DNA of 23,275 nt, taken from positions 1 through 23,275 of IMG/VR virus record IMGVR_UViG_3300030382_000877, one strand, 5' to 3'. The position numbers and the translations under genes are program-made. This DNA is from a virus. Shown here piece after piece: positions 22,734 through 23,275 of this stretch (its first letter is position 1; every line of letters starts with the position of its first letter). The notes under the pieces were generated by a model. The model ran no database searches, was not told the origin of the DNA, and saw only the letters and a program-made list of their open reading frames with translations.

Positions 22734-22809
22734 TTGCTACCACCCCCATTAGATATATAAACAAGGTTACTAATCCTAAGCCAACTACTACATCAGCAAA
22801 TTTTCTCAT
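22723..22809 (-). CDS. 28-residue single-helix membrane peptide
   Basis: The frame reads MRKFADVVVGLGLVTLFIYL then eight more residues ending NGF. It has a basic N-terminus and one uninterrupted hydrophobic helix of about 20 residues. Its ATG overlaps the TGA of the 102-residue gene (ATGA) and its stop lies 11 bases inside the cyclic-nucleotide-binding gene. If it were not translated, a ribosome would find a 73-base gap here, which is unusual for this compact region. It is too short to be judged by homology, so support is from the overlaps and the membrane-helix design only. Confidence 0.5.
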   Translation of the reverse strand: MRKFADVVVGLGLVTLFIYLMGVVANGF

Positions 22810-23114
22810 CTTGGGTCATGTGGTTTAGGTAATTCTATACGATGCCAGAAATGAGGATGACGTATAAACCTAGGACTTGATAGGTCAAAGACTGAATAGC
22901 ATCGGTTATCCTCTCCCGACTGTTTACTTACAAACACCATTTCGTATTTATTTCTAGGTCTATGCCGACAGTTAACAGGATTAGCGTTGTAACTCACTTG
23001 AGTTCCGTTCTCGTGGACTACCTGGATTTGAGTTGGCACTTCATTCAAAGTCCAATCCACCATCTTATGTGGTGGTGGTACTACCAACATTATGGTTACA
23101 AGTAGTTCTCCCAT
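22806..23114 (-). CDS. First gene of the early block, unknown function
   Basis: From the ATG at 23114 the product has 102 residues; a neighbouring ATG at 23117 is too close to the AAAGGAG site. The first 14 residues are hydrophobic (MGELLVTIMLVVPP), short for a signal peptide but possible as a membrane anchor. The rest is polar, with CRHRPRNKYEMVFVSKQSGE, two cysteines at about 50 and 74 that could form a disulphide, and a His/Pro-rich end (HPHFWHRIELPKPHDPR). I do not recognise the family. It is the first gene after the structured leader and is coupled by ATGA to the next small gene. Confidence 0.6.
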   Translation of the reverse strand: MGELLVTIMLVVPPPHKMVDWTLNEVPTQIQVVHENGTQVSYNANPVNCRHRPRNKYEMVFVSKQSGEDNRCYSVFDLSSPRFIRHPHFWHRIELPKPHDPR

Positions 23115-23275
23115 CATCTCTCCTTTCTCTCTGGTTAACAGGCTTAATCGAGACTAGGCAACAAGGAGCTAACTTGGAGAGTTTTGAGGTCTCTAAGGCT
23201 AAAATGCCTGAGAGTCTCCCTGCCCCTAGCCTCTGTTAAGGCTATTACTTTTCAGCTAATGAATTACCTTTATTG
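23115..23275 (-). promoter_or_regulatory. Early leader region without a supported gene
   Basis: On the minus strand this stretch holds a possible end of an upstream reading frame (TAA at 23245), a small hairpin TAGCC-loop-GGCTA (23244-23227), a longer imperfect hairpin (23220-23186) and the AAAGGAG ribosome binding site of the first early gene. The octamer TAAGGCTA (plus strand) occurs twice, at 23194-23201 and 23237-23244. I found no convincing -35/-10 pair. No tRNA cloverleaf could be drawn. A role as transcript leader, terminator of the preceding gene or promoter region is likely but unproved. Confidence 0.4.
23186..23220 (-). other. Imperfect inverted repeat in the early leader
   Basis: On the minus strand GAGACTCTCAGGC and GCCTTAGAGACC flank a six-base loop ATTTTA. 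The inner AGGC/GCCT pairs fully, then one mismatch, then CTCT/AGAG pairs fully, with partial pairing beyond. No T-run follows, so it is not a standard terminator. It could be an RNase III-type processing site, an operator or a recombination site. Confidence 0.45.

Noticed and set aside
23245-23274. Ten-codon frame ending in TAA at the right edge
   Set aside because: It may be the 3' end of an upstream gene but is far too short to assign.
23115-23275. tRNA gene in the early leader
   Set aside because: The inverted repeats do not form an acceptor stem, anticodon arm and T arm in the right order, and no T-loop consensus is present.

Overview
The window is an AT-rich stretch of a T7-like podovirus genome (autographivirus type). 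Every supported gene lies on the minus strand, so the biological order runs from high to low coordinates. The evidence is the T7 gene order with recognisable motifs: single-subunit RNA polymerase, ssDNA-binding protein, endonuclease I, primase-helicase, family A DNA polymerase, 5'-3' exonuclease, portal, scaffold, capsid, tail tubes A and B, and internal virion proteins. A cobalamin-dependent ribonucleotide reductase sits between the replication and virion genes, the slot it occupies in T7-like marine cyanophages. There are no photosynthesis genes. A marine heterotroph host (pelagiphage-like) is plausible but inferred.

Region 1 (23275-22123, early). A 158-base structured leader precedes four very small, overlapping genes: a 102-residue unknown, a 28-residue one-helix membrane peptide, a stand-alone cyclic-nucleotide-binding domain with a complete phosphate-binding cassette, and a 75-residue three-helix membrane protein. 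This is the least expected part of the window.

Region 2 (22147-13781, transcription and DNA metabolism). It holds the RNA polymerase, an 88-residue unknown, SSB, a 74-residue unknown, endonuclease I, primase-helicase, a DNA polymerase that appears to lack the thioredoxin-binding insertion of T7 gp5, an HNH endonuclease wedged in with an 86-base overlap, and the exonuclease. There is no T7 lysozyme (3.5) gene between endonuclease I and primase.

Region 3 (13799-11250, nucleotide supply). It holds a DUF3310-like protein, a MazG-like NTP pyrophosphohydrolase and a class II ribonucleotide reductase. With the nucleases, these would supply dNTPs for phage replication.

Region 4 (11204-1, virion). 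It holds two small genes (one gp7.3-like with a 14-proline run), a Gly/Ala-rich protein, the portal, a 72-residue unknown, scaffold, and a 121-base leader. These are followed by the major capsid protein, a strong intrinsic terminator (equivalent of T7 T-phi), a jelly-roll-like virion protein, tail tubes A and B, gp13-, gp14- and gp15-like proteins. The last runs off the left edge. Tail fibre, gp16, lysis and terminase genes are expected beyond the left edge. Most neighbours overlap by 1-20 bases or lie within a few bases, so nearly the whole window reads as one transcription block. The only gaps are 23118-23275, 11205-11249, 7596-7716 and 6554-6617. No tRNA, CRISPR or insertion sequence was seen.
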